Shown in pieces: positions 34,457 to 47,001 of a DNA stretch of 64,000 bases. A model generated the notes under the pieces. The model was not told the DNA's origin. It was given only the letters and a program-made list of their open reading frames with translations, and did not search any database. The number at the start of each line of letters is the position of its first letter. Position 1 is the first letter of the stretch. The DNA comes from Sipunculus nudus (taxonomy: Eukaryota; Annelida; Sipuncula; Golfingiida; Sipunculidae), in the NCBI GenBank assembly GCA_026874595.1, contig CM049321.1, positions 47,297,797-47,361,796 on the forward strand. The letters are read 5' to 3'. Position numbers and translations under genes: made by a program.

Positions 34457-36033
34457 CCATTGGTTAAGGATATTGAAAGGTAAAGTACCCGATGGAGAGC
34501 CACCGATTTCGTTATAATGGTATTGGTATCAATACGTCTACTTACTTTCCTATTAATGTTTCGGGTTCCCAAAGAGATTACATACAAACCCAGTATGGGC
34601 CCTTCTGTATTAAGATTGCGCTACTATTGTATTATGGGTATTAATCCCTATTTATATCGACCTTGTGGTTCCTATGACGTGCGTATATATTGGCGGCAGT
34701 GGTACACCAAATTACCGGCAGCTTCATATAGCTATAGTTGTGCCACTTAAACTGTGAAATTAATATTAGACCACCCAGTGGCTGGCATTCATAACCCAGG
34801 GTTTCCTGGCAGTATATAGGGTCGGTGTCGCTAGAAAGGCACAGGTATTGTACACAGACTGCACATACGTCATGCAGTGTATACGCACCGTCGGGACTTT
34901 AAACCGTTTATATCAGTGGCGGTGGTTACATAAAAAGGGCATAGTTTCAGGGGCTGGTCCCGCTGGGAGCACGTTGTATGATATTTCTCCGGAGACGCTC
35001 GCGGTTTGTAGAGTGGGTTTACGTGTGACCTTTGACCTCCTTATCTGCACAATTACTCTTGGGGCTCCCGTGTCAATTGTTTACCGTAAATAACTATATG
35101 GCTGAGAACCGATTGACTGTACCGCAGCTTTGTTTTATCCACCAAGTAGTCTTGCGTACATATTTATTTTATGTAACCCCCCCCCCCCCACCCTCCCGCT
35201 TCCGGCATGAACAGATTTGCAAACTTGAATAATACAGACCTATAGAAAATAAAAAAACAGCTTCGCCAAAACCAAGCTGTATTGCACAATTACAGACTGG
35301 AATTTCAAAACGATTTTTACATCATGGAAGGTTGGCGCCCCTTCTAACCCCCCCCCCCCCCCTCAACCAACCAACCACCACCAGACGCCTCAACCCGACT
35401 CAAGAGGCACTAACATTTGGGTTTGGAGTAACTGTTACGCTGGTCGTAAACTCTAAAATGTCAGAGTATCGAACTGGCTTTCCTATTTTTGTAGAATGAA
35501 TACAGCACTAACTGAAATGTTGTTCGTGCGTGGGATCACATAAATTATCTTCAAAGAAAATGACGTGTACACAATGATATTTATACATATAAACAAACCC
35601 ACATTCACAGTCCTCCAGGGGGAAAAAACAAAACAATTTTTTATACAGGAAAGGATCTTAATATACTCGATGACGCAGTGACAGGGATATAGATATTTTA
35701 AGCCCGGCATTTTGCAGGAGACCCAGACAATCCATAATTTAATCCGTTAGTCACCGGTAAGTGTCGTCATCTCTAAATCAATTACACCTGAGAACAAATG
35801 TTTGAGCTGCTTCAAAAAATAGCACTTTCCTTGTTCACTTATCGATATTTTATCCAGTTTCGGCCACCGCAGGGGACTGTGTCCCCCCCCCCCCCCCCAC
35901 ACACACACACAAAAGAGAGGGGCTTGTACAAGAGTGGTACTGCTGATCTGGGCGTGGACGCAATAAACGTTATTTCGCTCTGAGGTCAGTCGACATATGT
36001 TCCCTTGCCACTAAACACTTCACAGATACATTA

Positions 36034-36066
<33 letters not shown>

Positions 36067-37430
36067 TTGTCCTCGCAGTATTTTCGTGTGGCACATTCCA
36101 CGCCCTTATCGAACAATGAGTAATTAATTCACCAAATTATTCCGGAGCAGAACCGGTGGAAATTCTGTATCGCCCGTAAAAGAGATCTGCCTTAATTAGA
36201 GAAGTATTCTGAATATAGAGGTATTCGTAAAGGGAAGTTTCACAGTATACATTATTATTGATTTTCATCATGGTATTCTTTAAAGCCATCGAATTATCTA
36301 AAAGGAGGTCTGTCTTTATAGCCTTTTTTTATAGATAGCTTATCGAAATATCGACAGGATCACATGACTTAACTTTTCCAAATAACGTAGGAATTAAATA
36401 GATATACCAGATCGAGAGGTATTTATATCACCTCGTGTGTTAAATTTACGATGATATCGTGTAGAGTACGGACCGGCGTAAACAACATCAATCTGTTGAT
36501 ATATATAGCTGAGGTCTATCGATGTCTGATCACATGACTATGGCTGGTCCACATTTCAGGTACATGCTCGGAGTAATTAACCTGAACCGACACATATCCA
36601 GGGGTCGATAACTTTTAACGTTTATGCATGCACAAAGGAAGCCATCACCGTTTTGTTTCCAAGTGGGCTCTAAACCTCTTATGAAGTGGGCTCTAAACTT
36701 TTTAAATACTCCAAATTCCAAATGTTTTTTTCAATAATCTCTCACACACACACGCGCGCACCCAAGCAAACATAGACATGAAGAACTAAGTTGTAGGCAA
36801 ATAAAGCCGAACCATTTTCGTTCATTTTCGAAAGGAAAGATCAATACAGTTCAGAGGTATTTCAGGCCCACAGATAAGGAGTAACGTAAAATGGTGCATC
36901 TATCCATTTTAAAACACACATGAAAAAAAACCCACAGAACTATGTTCATTCCTTTACCTCCACACATACAATCCATTCAACAAAAATAGAGATGATACAG
37001 CTTTTATCATAAAGAAAGTTAATTTGCGATTTGTGGTCTACACTAAGAGAGAGACGAAAGACAGACAGACAGGAAGAGAGACAGACAGAGAGACAACAAC
37101 ATTCATTCCATTGAAAATAAATATATTTTTCTAGAAGCACACCGCATTTCCGTAACGCGGATATCACCCATAAACACAGCTGTTGGTTTCCTGTTTGTAC
37201 TGAATTGCTAATAAAATGTTGCATAAATTATTTCCGGTGTTCCATTTTCCCTTAAGTGCAGAGCACACTGATGTGTTTGTTTTGCTTTACATTCAGTTAT
37301 GTGACACTGGTGAATATAGGCCTATAACCTGGCACAACAAGATTTATATTTTATTAATGGGGAGGTAATATGTAATACAGACGCCTTTTATAGGTATGAA
37401 GGTTTTAAACATGAAAGAAGCCAAACCTTA
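34456..37430. other. Gene-free interval with poly-C runs
   Basis: No credible exon. Poly-C runs at about 35179, 35350, 35883 and 36035-36065 (31 C). A perfect TGACCTTTGACCT word is at 35026-35038, with GACAGACAG repeats near 37060. Confidence 0.55.
36035..36065. repeat. C31 homopolymer
   Basis: Thirty-one consecutive C on the plus strand, the longest such run in the window. Confidence 0.97.
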
Positions 37431-37432
37431 GG

Positions 37433-37725
37433 TTGAACGACGGAAACATCAAGCACAGGGCTAAGGATAAATGAATCGAAGGTCAAGGACGAATGTAGAA
37501 AAGGCAAGGAACAAGCGATGTGAAGGACAAGGACAAATTCAGTGAAAGTCATGGACGCACCATTTGAACTGCAAGTTACAACTTAAGTAAAGGCAGAATA
37601 AGAATAAGTTCGAACAAATATAAACATTCAGGAAAAGCGTCACAAAGGTGAAGGGTGAATGAATCGAAGGCCAAGGATGAATGGCGTAAAGGTCAAGGAC
37701 AAGGGAGGCGAAGTCCAATAGGGGC
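37433..37725. repeat. Degenerate AAGGTCAAGGACAA minisatellite
   Basis: Repeated phrases GAATCGAAGGTCAAGGACGA, GAAGGACAAGGACAAAT, GAATCGAAGGCCAAGGATGA and TAAAGGTCAAGGACAAGG in a ~20-bp rhythm. Confidence 0.7.
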
Positions 37726-39454
37726 GTAGCTAGGATTTACCAAGGGCTGAGAGAGAGATGGCAGGGGATGGCTGCAGGCTTACCTGCTTTGCAAATAGTC
37801 CACACACACACACACATATGTATGTGTGTGTGTATAAATGTTTTTGTTTGAGTGAGTCAGTCTAAATTGAAAGCATAAAATATTCACGATTCTGTCATTA
37901 ATCAACCAATAATTTCAACAATTAGTGTAAAAGTTTCCATAATCAAACCAAAAGTAAAGCCGTTGCCACAACTGAATCGAAACTATTACAAGGAAGTTAT
38001 TAATCATTAGTCTGGCATGCATGATTCTCCAGCAATAATGTCCCGGGATGGATCTCTATGTAAAAATCATTGCAAGTAAAGAAACTTGACTGATACTTTC
38101 ACTGTTTTGAAAAAAATTAGTTTCCTACAATAATTTTATAGCGTCAGGAAAGCTAGCAGCTACATGCAAAGTCGGAGCGGGCGGAGGGGAGTGTTCCCTG
38201 CGGTATCCCTTTGGCTCTATATATATACGCCCCTGTAAAAGATTACTGAGCGAAAGGTGAAACAAGGGAACAGTGTGGAATATTACTACAAATACATCCC
38301 ACCTGGAGTGTTAGACTCTATGTCCCGCTACCTAACCATAAATATAAAGTTTCGCAGGAGCTGTTCAAACCGATCGATATCGGTGAAACCTCTATAAAGA
38401 GGAATCCAGTGCTCCGTGTCGTCTGCACCAGAATTATCTCTTACGACCTCGGATTTATTTTGCTGAAACTTAATTGTCTGGGAGACCAAACAGCCTTTAA
38501 TGTTCTGTATTGTCCTTGTATTATCAATTTTAGGCAACATATTTCCTCAATTAAATTCATGTATTTTGACCTCGAGAAAACATGAATAACATGGCATATG
38601 CTGAAATCAGTTTGATTAATGTTAACGAATACATTATAGACTAAAAGTTCAGATAATAGACTGGCTGCTGCTTTTTAATTCTCTTAGGAAGAAGGTAATT
38701 TTGGTTTGGGTGGTTACGTTTACGGCTGGTATTACGATCGGTATGACGGATGCTATGACGTCACGTGAGTGGCCCGTAATGTTTGCAGATCCAAGTAAAA
38801 TTTGAGGATGACAGAAATACTGCTTACTGTCTCAGTCTTCAAAGTTCTGTAAAAGTCTGGTCCATCATTGGTCCGGATACGCTGCCTGGCTGTGATGTCT
38901 GTAGTCCTTTGCTTCAGCAGCTTTGTGACAGCACTGTTTGTCTGCTTAGCCTCGTTAGTTCATGTTTAACTTCTGCTTTATAAAACATCCGTCTAACCCA
39001 TTAACAAGCCTCGTGATGGCTCAGGATTCCACTTTTAGTTGAGTTGTAACCTGTTATGGATGTTTAACTTCCCGACATGAAAGGAACAGAACAGCCCATG
39101 AAGTGCCTTAAGCTGCTGTCATAAAACTGTAACAGCACCAGAGTACTGCGCACAGGTAAAGCCTAATCCAGCAGCTAGCAGCGTCTGGACGAGGCAGCCC
39201 TAAAACCAATATCGTAATAAGAGAATCAGGCGTAACTGTAGACTCGTGCCCTCCTCAGCTCATCATATCGACAGGCATGTACCAGCTAATATTTAGTGGA
39301 TTGTGCAGTAGACTGGTCCCCAAATCTCCATTTTCTTGTTTGAGAATAATCCATTAGAAGTTAAGATTACAGACTTGTTTCTGCCTGTTAATGATCTATA
39401 GAAGACATTTTTATGTCCAAGTTGTAAATGGAAAGATTAGAGGGTTAAAGCAGT
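37726..39454. other. Gene-free interval
   Basis: Includes a GGGGCGTAGCTAGGATTTACC repeat head at ~37725 and a (CA)n/(TG)n hairpin at 37801-37832. A 70-codon minus frame at 38328-38540 (DTEHWIPLYRGFTDIDRFEQ) reads somewhat protein-like but has no recognised homology. Confidence 0.5.
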
Positions 39455-39962
39455 TTGGTCCCATCTTTATACTATCAGGTCTGTTGCAGCTACGCTTTCA
39501 CAGACTTTACTTCAGCGAGCCGCTCTGGCGTTTATTTAATTAAAAAATGAATAAACATGTAATTGTTCGAGTCGAAATCACAACTGCCAATCAAACACCC
39601 CCCCCCCCCCTCCCCCCCCCCCAAATAAAAAATGAAACGTAAACAATTAACTTTTCACATGCCTCCTGGACATGCAAACGTGCACCGGAAACGGGACACG
39701 TTTATACGGCTTTATATGATTAGTCAAAATTTCGATGTCTTCCTAGCATGCAATGCTAAATTTGTGGTCTAGAACTACCACGGGACGTGCTCCGGTACCC
39801 GCGCAGAACAAGTGTGGGTGAGCCATTTGATTGGTTCAAGTGCCTTGTTCATTTTGTTTCCTTGAAATAGACGCCAGAGCGTCTCGCTGAATCAAGGTGT
39901 GTGAAAGCGTAGCTGCTAATGACTTGATAGTATGAAGATTGTCGATCGGACCATTAAGGTAA
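39455..39962. mobile_element. Non-autonomous TIR element (~505 bp, ~80-bp TIRs)
   Basis: The left arm GGTCCCATCTTTATACTATC ... GCAGCTACGCTTTCACA ... GCGAGCCGCTCTGGCGT matches the reverse complement of the right arm (ACGCCAGAGCGTCTCGCTGA ... TGTGAAAGCGTAGCTGC ... GATAGTATGAAGATTG). The interior has a poly-C run near 39597 and no coding frame. Confidence 0.85.
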
Positions 39963-40299
39963 AGCCGAACCTAATATGTCTAGAGAATAAACATTCACCA
40001 TATGTCAGTCATATAAATTTGCAACAAAGTCAATACACAGACCATTTTTATTACAATAATTTCTTTTAATTCATACCTTAGAGTTAGAACCATAAACCGG
40101 ATTATTTATTCACTAAACCAAACACCGGTCATAAACTGTTCAATTTTTAATACCCTCTCTATTTTACACGGTGGAGTTATATTTACAGATAAAGTGTTAA
40201 ATGCCGATTTTTTTTACTAGTCATGCCATCCCCATTCTACAAACTTCCCTCTCATCGGCCCAAAACGAGAATTACACCAATATAACTTTATGTAGTAGC

Positions 40300-40672
40300 A
40301 ATAATGTCTATAATAATAATAATAATGATAATCTTTATTTATAAAACGTAAATTCCTTTGCATAAAAGATCAAATGCGCTAAACAATTAAAACAAGTAGA
40401 TGTAAGTAAATTAAAACAGTCACTGGACTAAAATAATTGGGTTGTTGATGCTTATAGTGTCTTGAGTTAAAAGTAATATTTCCTAAAAAGGTGAATTTTC
40501 AAGTGACAGGTAAAAGATTTAGGATCACTGAGTCTTAGATTTGCAGGTAGTTCATTCCAGATTTGTCGGGCAGATACACTAAAACTAAGAACACCATCAT
40601 GTCTGGTTCTGTATTTTGGTTCTACGAGGAGACCAGTGCCGCTATCAACGGGAAAACTGTTTTTCAAAGTTT
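40300..40672 (-). pseudogene. 5'-truncated LINE: RT C-terminal tail and 3' UTR
   Basis: The minus strand encodes LSFSVSARQIWNELPANLRL and then SFTCHLKIHLFRKYYF, the usual C-terminal tail of CR1/Jockey-like reverse transcriptases. It is followed by a short 3' UTR and an (ATT)n tail at 40312-40330. Only the last ~65 codons remain, typical of 5' truncation on insertion. Confidence 0.8.
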
Positions 40673-40756
40673 TTTTTTCCAGTTCACATTATGTTATTAG
40701 ATAAGTAATGTTGATAAAATATTATGATTTTTTACAGTTAAGATCAATAACACGCT

Positions 40757-40871
<115 letters not shown>

Positions 40872-41204
40872 TAAAGCACTGCAAGCTAGCCACAGTTGTA
40901 TTTTGTCGTTTTAGACAGTTATAAACCCCTTTGGTCATGTCATTTATTAATTTATTTAAATTTGACTCAGAGCAAAGGGATAGCCATTATTGCGGGATGG
41001 GAGCATTGATCGTCAGACGCAGTCTGTTTATTCTTGAGTTAAGGTTGTAATATCTGTTTCCGTGGCAGTTATGAAACTTCTGCACGGCGTATTCACGTGA
41101 AAAGCAATGTGACTAGACCCGGGAAGGCAGTAAATTCCAGGCCACAATGAAATCATTTAGTTGCCTCCCTATTTATTCATTAATTATGGTCGTGTTAATA
41201 TCCT

Positions 41205-41470
41205 AATAATTAACAGATTTAATTCAATTGTAAAAATGCCGCATTGGCAGCAGCCAATCATATGATCGTATTATCGCCTGTGTGTTGGATCAACCACTCC
41301 GTGCTAATAAGTGTTATAATCATTAATTTGACGAGTTGAGATCCAGGCGTGTATTGAAATATGCAAGGATGGTAAGTTATACCCCCAAGTATAAATCTCA
41401 TTAACTGTCCAGGTCGACATATAAACGGTCCGTTTAACTGTAACATCAATGAGTCAGTTAATTTCAAATG
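41205..41470. repeat. Diverged duplicated block, copy A
   Basis: It shares with copy B, in the same order: TAACAGATTTAAT, GGCAGCAGCCAATCA, ATTATCGCCTG, GCTAATAA-TGTT, TCATTAATT, CTCATTAACT-GTC-AGGTCGAC, CTGTAACATCAAT and GTCAGTTAAT. Both copies are non-coding. Confidence 0.75.
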
Positions 41471-42014
41471 CTTAAAGGAATTTTAAGGTTTGACCCACGT
41501 GAACTAGGTTTGGAAATTTGCAAATATTTCAGAATAATCAAGTGCAAATGCAACTCCAGGTCTGCATTTGCACATGCACATTTCACCAGATTCCTTTTCC
41601 TCAACATAACCTTGGATATTAGGTCAAATTCAAATTAAATATCAAGCGTAAACTTTGTCACCTGCACTTTATCTCCTAATACTATATTTGTTACTTTAAA
41701 AGTTCTCGAATATTCTTCCCTAAATTTGATTTATAACAATATTACACACTGTAAATCCAACATTACTCATGTACTATCACTTTTGATTATAATTACTAAC
41801 CCTAGTTTACACGGCTTTTTTAAGTGCTTCATTTTTTATTATTTAACTTTTTAATTTATTTTCAATTAAATCTTTCTCGGGTTGATCTTTTCATTCCCAT
41901 TACAGGGCCACATTTCCATATCACAGGCCCGTGAACGAGGATGACAACAACTCTCCGCCTGATCTGGGTTTTAGATCAAGCAAACCCTGGGAGATAATAC
42001 ATTTCAGGCCAAAA

Positions 42015-42325
42015 ATAATAATATTCTCATCTTAACAGATTTAATGCATTTTTAAAACATTATCGTAATGGCGGCAGCTAATCACGACCACATTATCGCC
42101 TGAATGGGGAAAACAAGCTCCCCAGCACAAACAAAAACACCTGCTAATAAATGTTTTAGTCATTAATTGGATGATTTTGGATATAAATTCATGTGTATAT
42201 TAAAACTTGTGAATATTTGATTCAATCTCTCGTATCCAACCTCATTAACTAGTCAGGTCGACGTATACCGTCTGCTTTGAGCTGTAACATCAATTAACAA
42301 GCTTGTCAGTTAATATTAAGTGCTT
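42015..42325. repeat. Diverged duplicated block, copy B
   Basis: Same ordered blocks as copy A, about 815 bp downstream, same strand, with small indels. There is one ~25-bp insertion (AAACAAGCTCCCCAGCACAA region). Confidence 0.75.
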
Positions 42326-42513
42326 CTGGAAGTCTAACTGTATTTTAATCCGGGGATTGATTCAAATTAGCCTCTTGGTATTTAAATAAAAATGTTTCCG
42401 TTAGATCGAATCCAGATGCGTTAACATATGATTAAACGCGGTAAAGTTTTCAAATGCACTTGCATTCAATGCACTTATGCATTTGTTGACATAACACGGA
42501 ACTCAAATTTATC

Positions 42514-42551
<38 letters not shown>

Positions 42552-44150
42552 AAATATAAGATCATAATCAACATATTATATAGTATACTTTCATAACTGA
42601 GTAGCAGAGTTAATAAATTATTGCAGTAATAGTGTATCAGCAACGAATAGTGTATCAGAAAAAGGTACTCAGTACTTTAAACGTACTTGAGTACGAGTAC
42701 CGATTGCATTAAATGTACTCATGAGTACTTGAACGAGTACTTTTAGTTTTGCGTATACATGTTCATTAACGCACAATGTGACATATGGTTGTTGGTGATC
42801 TTGAAAAGAAGCTTTTTATGTTGACAAAGATAATTGTGTATAATGCGCACTTTCACAGATCTTTCATGGATCTAAATCCATTCATATCTATATTATTAGG
42901 ATGAAAGGTGATCGTAACATCGTCAGATGTATAGGTGGAGCCACGATATAACCGATTGTCACTTAAATTCATGTTCAAAGCCCACAGAGCCTTCGCAGAA
43001 AAAAAAGTTCAATTGTGTCTAAATTTAGCTAAATTATTCTAGAGGGCCACATGTTTATCTGACTGTGTGTTGAATTATAAATCAAGTATTCTTCAAACCT
43101 GTCATAATCGCGTCATTGAGACAAATATATATATATATATATTGAACACTGTTGATGTGTTGAAACGGCCTAAGCCTCATAAAATGTAAAATATAGGTGC
43201 CACAGTGCCACCATCAAAACGCTTTGTAGGCTTAATGGAAAGGTTGTGCCCGCAGGCGCGGGCTCGTCGGTGATATGACCCTGCAATGTGCCGAAGGTGC
43301 GGTAGACACCGGACCTGTGTGACACCAGGGTAAAAGTTAACAAGATTGTAAGCGAGTGCTACCGACCTGTCACGTGGCCCCACACAGAAATGGAACTCTG
43401 GCAGTTGTACATATTTGGGCTAAGGATTATATCACACCATAAAAAATGGAGACGGTTTGACCTCCTCCAAAAAAATCATTACCAAACATTCAAAAGGACA
43501 GACATATATGAGCACATAATAATCGTTATAATTCCTTGGTGAAAAACAATGTAACAAGTAGAACGGCGCACAACTCCACTAAGGCAAACAATCTTATGGA
43601 TTGAATCTCTCGCGCATGCCCCACCCTTCCAAAAGTTCCTGCAAATCGGTTCATTTTTTTTTTTTTTTTTTTTTTTTTGCGTAACCGTGCGTAAGACAAA
43701 CAAACAAACATTTGACACAGGTGAGACCATAACCTTTTTGTTAGCGGTAATTACACTTTAATATATTCAGGATATCATTGTATACCTTGGCATCAAGCAA
43801 TTAGCAAAGATTTAATCATAGATGAATAATGAACCCTAGTCGAATGACGTTAGAGGTTAAGAGCTAGCCCTTGTAGAGTTGAGAGGGGTTGAGGTATTAA
43901 TATCATCTGCAGGTACAGCGTGGGTGACGACGCCGGAGATCACGACCCCATTAACATACACTCATCGTCTAGTCAGAGTAATAAATCTAAGATAAGTAAC
44001 ATCTACTCTTGATGAACACCAGGTTAATGTGATCTTGTAGTCGTTTTGGAGTCATACTGAAACATCGAGGGTCCTACCTGTATGCTCTTTACGGTATGTT
44101 TAATACATCACTCTCGTAAAGAAATCACCGTCATGTTTGGTCAATTTATG
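42326..44150. other. Gene-free interval
   Basis: No credible exon. It holds the GTACTT-rich stretch at 42660-42745, a moderately GC-rich non-coding patch at 43195-43385, and a poly-T run at 43656-43679. Confidence 0.5.
42522..42547. repeat. Short (TA)n run
   Basis: About 13 TA units, followed downstream (42660-42745) by a GAGTACTTGAGTACGAGTAC-rich stretch. Confidence 0.85.
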
Positions 44151-44155
44151 TTACA

Positions 44156-44156
<1 letters not shown>

Positions 44157-44193
<37 letters not shown>

Positions 44194-44398
44194 TCAATAA
44201 TAGTAATAATAATAATAACAATAATAATACTGATGATGACGATAATGATGATGACAATAATAATAATTATTATTATAATTATAATGATAATTATTATTAT
44301 TATCATCATCATCATCATTAATATTATTTTTATTTATATTTATAATAATAATAATTATTATTATTATTATTATTATTCTTTTTATCATTATTTTTTTT
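44157..44398. repeat. Self-complementary trinucleotide array, (AAT)n/(GAT)n then (ATT)n/(ATC)n
   Basis: The left half is AAT and GAT units; the right half is ATT and ATC units in mirrored order, so the tract is a ~240-bp imperfect palindrome. The Asn-, Ile- and Tyr-rich reading frames here are artefacts. Confidence 0.9.
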
Positions 44399-46801
44399 CT
44401 TGATTCTTCCCCCATAGTAACATATGTTGTTACACAACCACCAAAAATAACGTTTTTCTTATCTTACTCAAATTATACATTATCGTAGGTTTGTGTTAAA
44501 TAAAATTAAATGCAAATTGATGAATTCCACATACAGCATCTCGCCGCTAACGAGAAATTACATTTTTTAATTTTAATAACCTTAAGTAATGTTTTAAACA
44601 AAAAATCTTTCGATTTAGTAACCCGAACATTAGGTGTTAGCCCTAGCCGGTAAGTGGCGCTAAAGGGATGGGAGAGGCACGTGTGAGTGTTTTATTATTC
44701 TTTTCTGTGCTTAAAGAGTCATAACACTTTTTACGAACAATTTAACATTAGACCATAATACAACAAGGAAAATACTAGCACGGACCGCAAGGATTTTGAT
44801 TAAACATCCCTGTGTGTTTACGAAGTCCTCATAGATGTGTTTGACGGTTCACCAACTCGATGGTTGTATCATCGGGTGAGCTATGCCTGCCAGAACAAAG
44901 GCCACCCCTGATACTGGTGAATGGACCTGACAAACGCAATGCCCTATCTTGTTACGGCTAAAAATACTTAATATAAATAAACCAGGTTGTCTCCAATATT
45001 TAAATGGATTTTCCTTGGACATTACCTTTCAACAAAATCCGTTTACTTTTTTGTAAGTAAATTTGCAAACAGGCAAACCAATATATGAGTCGAGTAACCA
45101 ACCAGCCAACCAAGAAAAATCAAAACTTTATGCATAATAGTGAAAGTATAAATGTATTACCTAGGATGATGCTTCATATATATATATATATATACAAAAG
45201 TTACTGAAGTAAGATTCTCTTTGCAGTTTGAACATTGAATATAGCTGTTACACAAGCTCCTCAAACGGTTATAAGTTCAAGCCAAACCTTGATTAAATTT
45301 TGCTTTGTTAAAGTTGTTTAAATACATTATCGTATTACAATGCCTCTGGCCATACACTGTGTATACAATCTAAACCTTCTGTACATCAAAGTCTCACCAA
45401 GTGACTTCATTGATACTATGTATGTAAAATGATCCGTACCTTATGGAAATCAGTAAATCCTTGCCCTCACAGGACGATGATTTCAAATTGGAACCACAAA
45501 CAAGGTTTTGTTATAGCCATTACAGAATGCGTAGATGTTGAATATCCTAAATTGGCACTGGAGTATTGACAGTTAGCGAGCCGCTGCCCGCTACAGACAT
45601 ATGTTTACATACATTCCGCACTGACTTTGGACACATATAAAACCACCGGTAAAGTCTCATTGTGAAAGTGCAGGTCTCCAACATACTCTTATTCCAACAC
45701 TATACGGCCGTGTTTGCAGGGCTCTTTCACGGTGGGTACAATATAGAAACGTCGTGACAACCGGCTGGACTCCACTCCCACATTAACCTCAAGTACTGCT
45801 AAATCCTGTATCAAGTCTCGACCAACTTTGGGGTACACCTGCACTATTGCCTTATTTTCATAGGGGTACCCAGGGAGGGAAATCTGACAGTTTATTTAAG
45901 AAGCAGATCCGGAGGGGGCAGGGGGTTTGGAACAAAATTTTGATTTAAAATGTGACAGTTGAGAGATATAGTCCCGGCCGTCCCCTCAATTCCGATCTGG
46001 ATCAGGTTCGTTTAAAGCAGAAACGATCTCTGGCGGAAGGGGGATATAACTATTGTAAAGAGGTTTTCGTCTTATATTAAATATATTTAATCGCTCATCA
46101 AATTAAGAGTCAAAATATGTGAACATATAGGTCTGGGCCATAATCCCCAAACTTCAATGAGAACCCCCCTGGTGGAACAGATTATATAAATTTTGCCAAA
46201 TTTCCATTCACTAAGAAAATTTATCATAAGTTCCTTGGAACCTAACAAGCAGCATTAAGCGAGCTGCAAGCCGTTCATAACCAGCATCGATTCTCTGCTG
46301 GGTGGAGAGAGCGCACCCTTTTGTTCAAGACCTTGGCCGGGTGCGTTTAACCCGGAGGGCAACCCGAAAGAAAGGTGTAACAGCTGTTACACGTCTTGCC
46401 TCTCAACCGTAGCATCACCATGTACCAAGCGTACCGGTAACAACTGTGTATCCATAAGGTATTGGATAATCATACCCGACATCTGCAAGACATTAATCCC
46501 GGTCTCGTTAATCCTTATGGAATCCTTAGGCTATGCCGAATCTCCAATAAAACGCAGCCCTCTTTACGAAACTAACCGCTGAATCGTGCAATCACTATGT
46601 TGTGCCTGGCCGCCTTCTATCAGTTCGTGCCATTTTTCTACTAATAGTCACACTTTAGTGTAACCTAAGTATTTGTCAAATATTACAGGACTGTAACATT
46701 ATAGTATACACTAGCAAACCGAGAGAGCCCAACCGTGTTTCCTTTTGCACTTTGAAGAAGGATACACGTAACAAAAATCGATGGATACATCGATTCGATG
46801 G

Positions 46802-46803
<2 letters not shown>

Positions 46804-46853
<50 letters not shown>
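46804..46853. repeat. (TA)n microsatellite
   Basis: About 25 TA units, 80 bp from a second array. Confidence 0.95.
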
Positions 46854-46856
<3 letters not shown>

Positions 46857-46931
46857 AGCATTCACCTGAGGATCGGGTCGCATCCAGTAAAACAGCCTGT
46901 AGTGAATTTACAGTGTTGTTTTTCTTCATTG

Positions 46932-46933
<2 letters not shown>

Positions 46934-46999
<66 letters not shown>
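46934..46999. repeat. (TA)n microsatellite
   Basis: About 33 TA units. Confidence 0.95.

Positions 47000-47001
<2 letters not shown>

Noticed and set aside
38328-38540. 70-codon minus frame with DTEHWIPLYRGF
   Set aside because: It looks slightly protein-like and starts with ATG, but there is no second exon, no recognised family, and the frame ends by chance after a weak donor.
44082-44415. Asn-, Ile- and His-rich frames on both strands
   Set aside because: Translations of the trinucleotide array.
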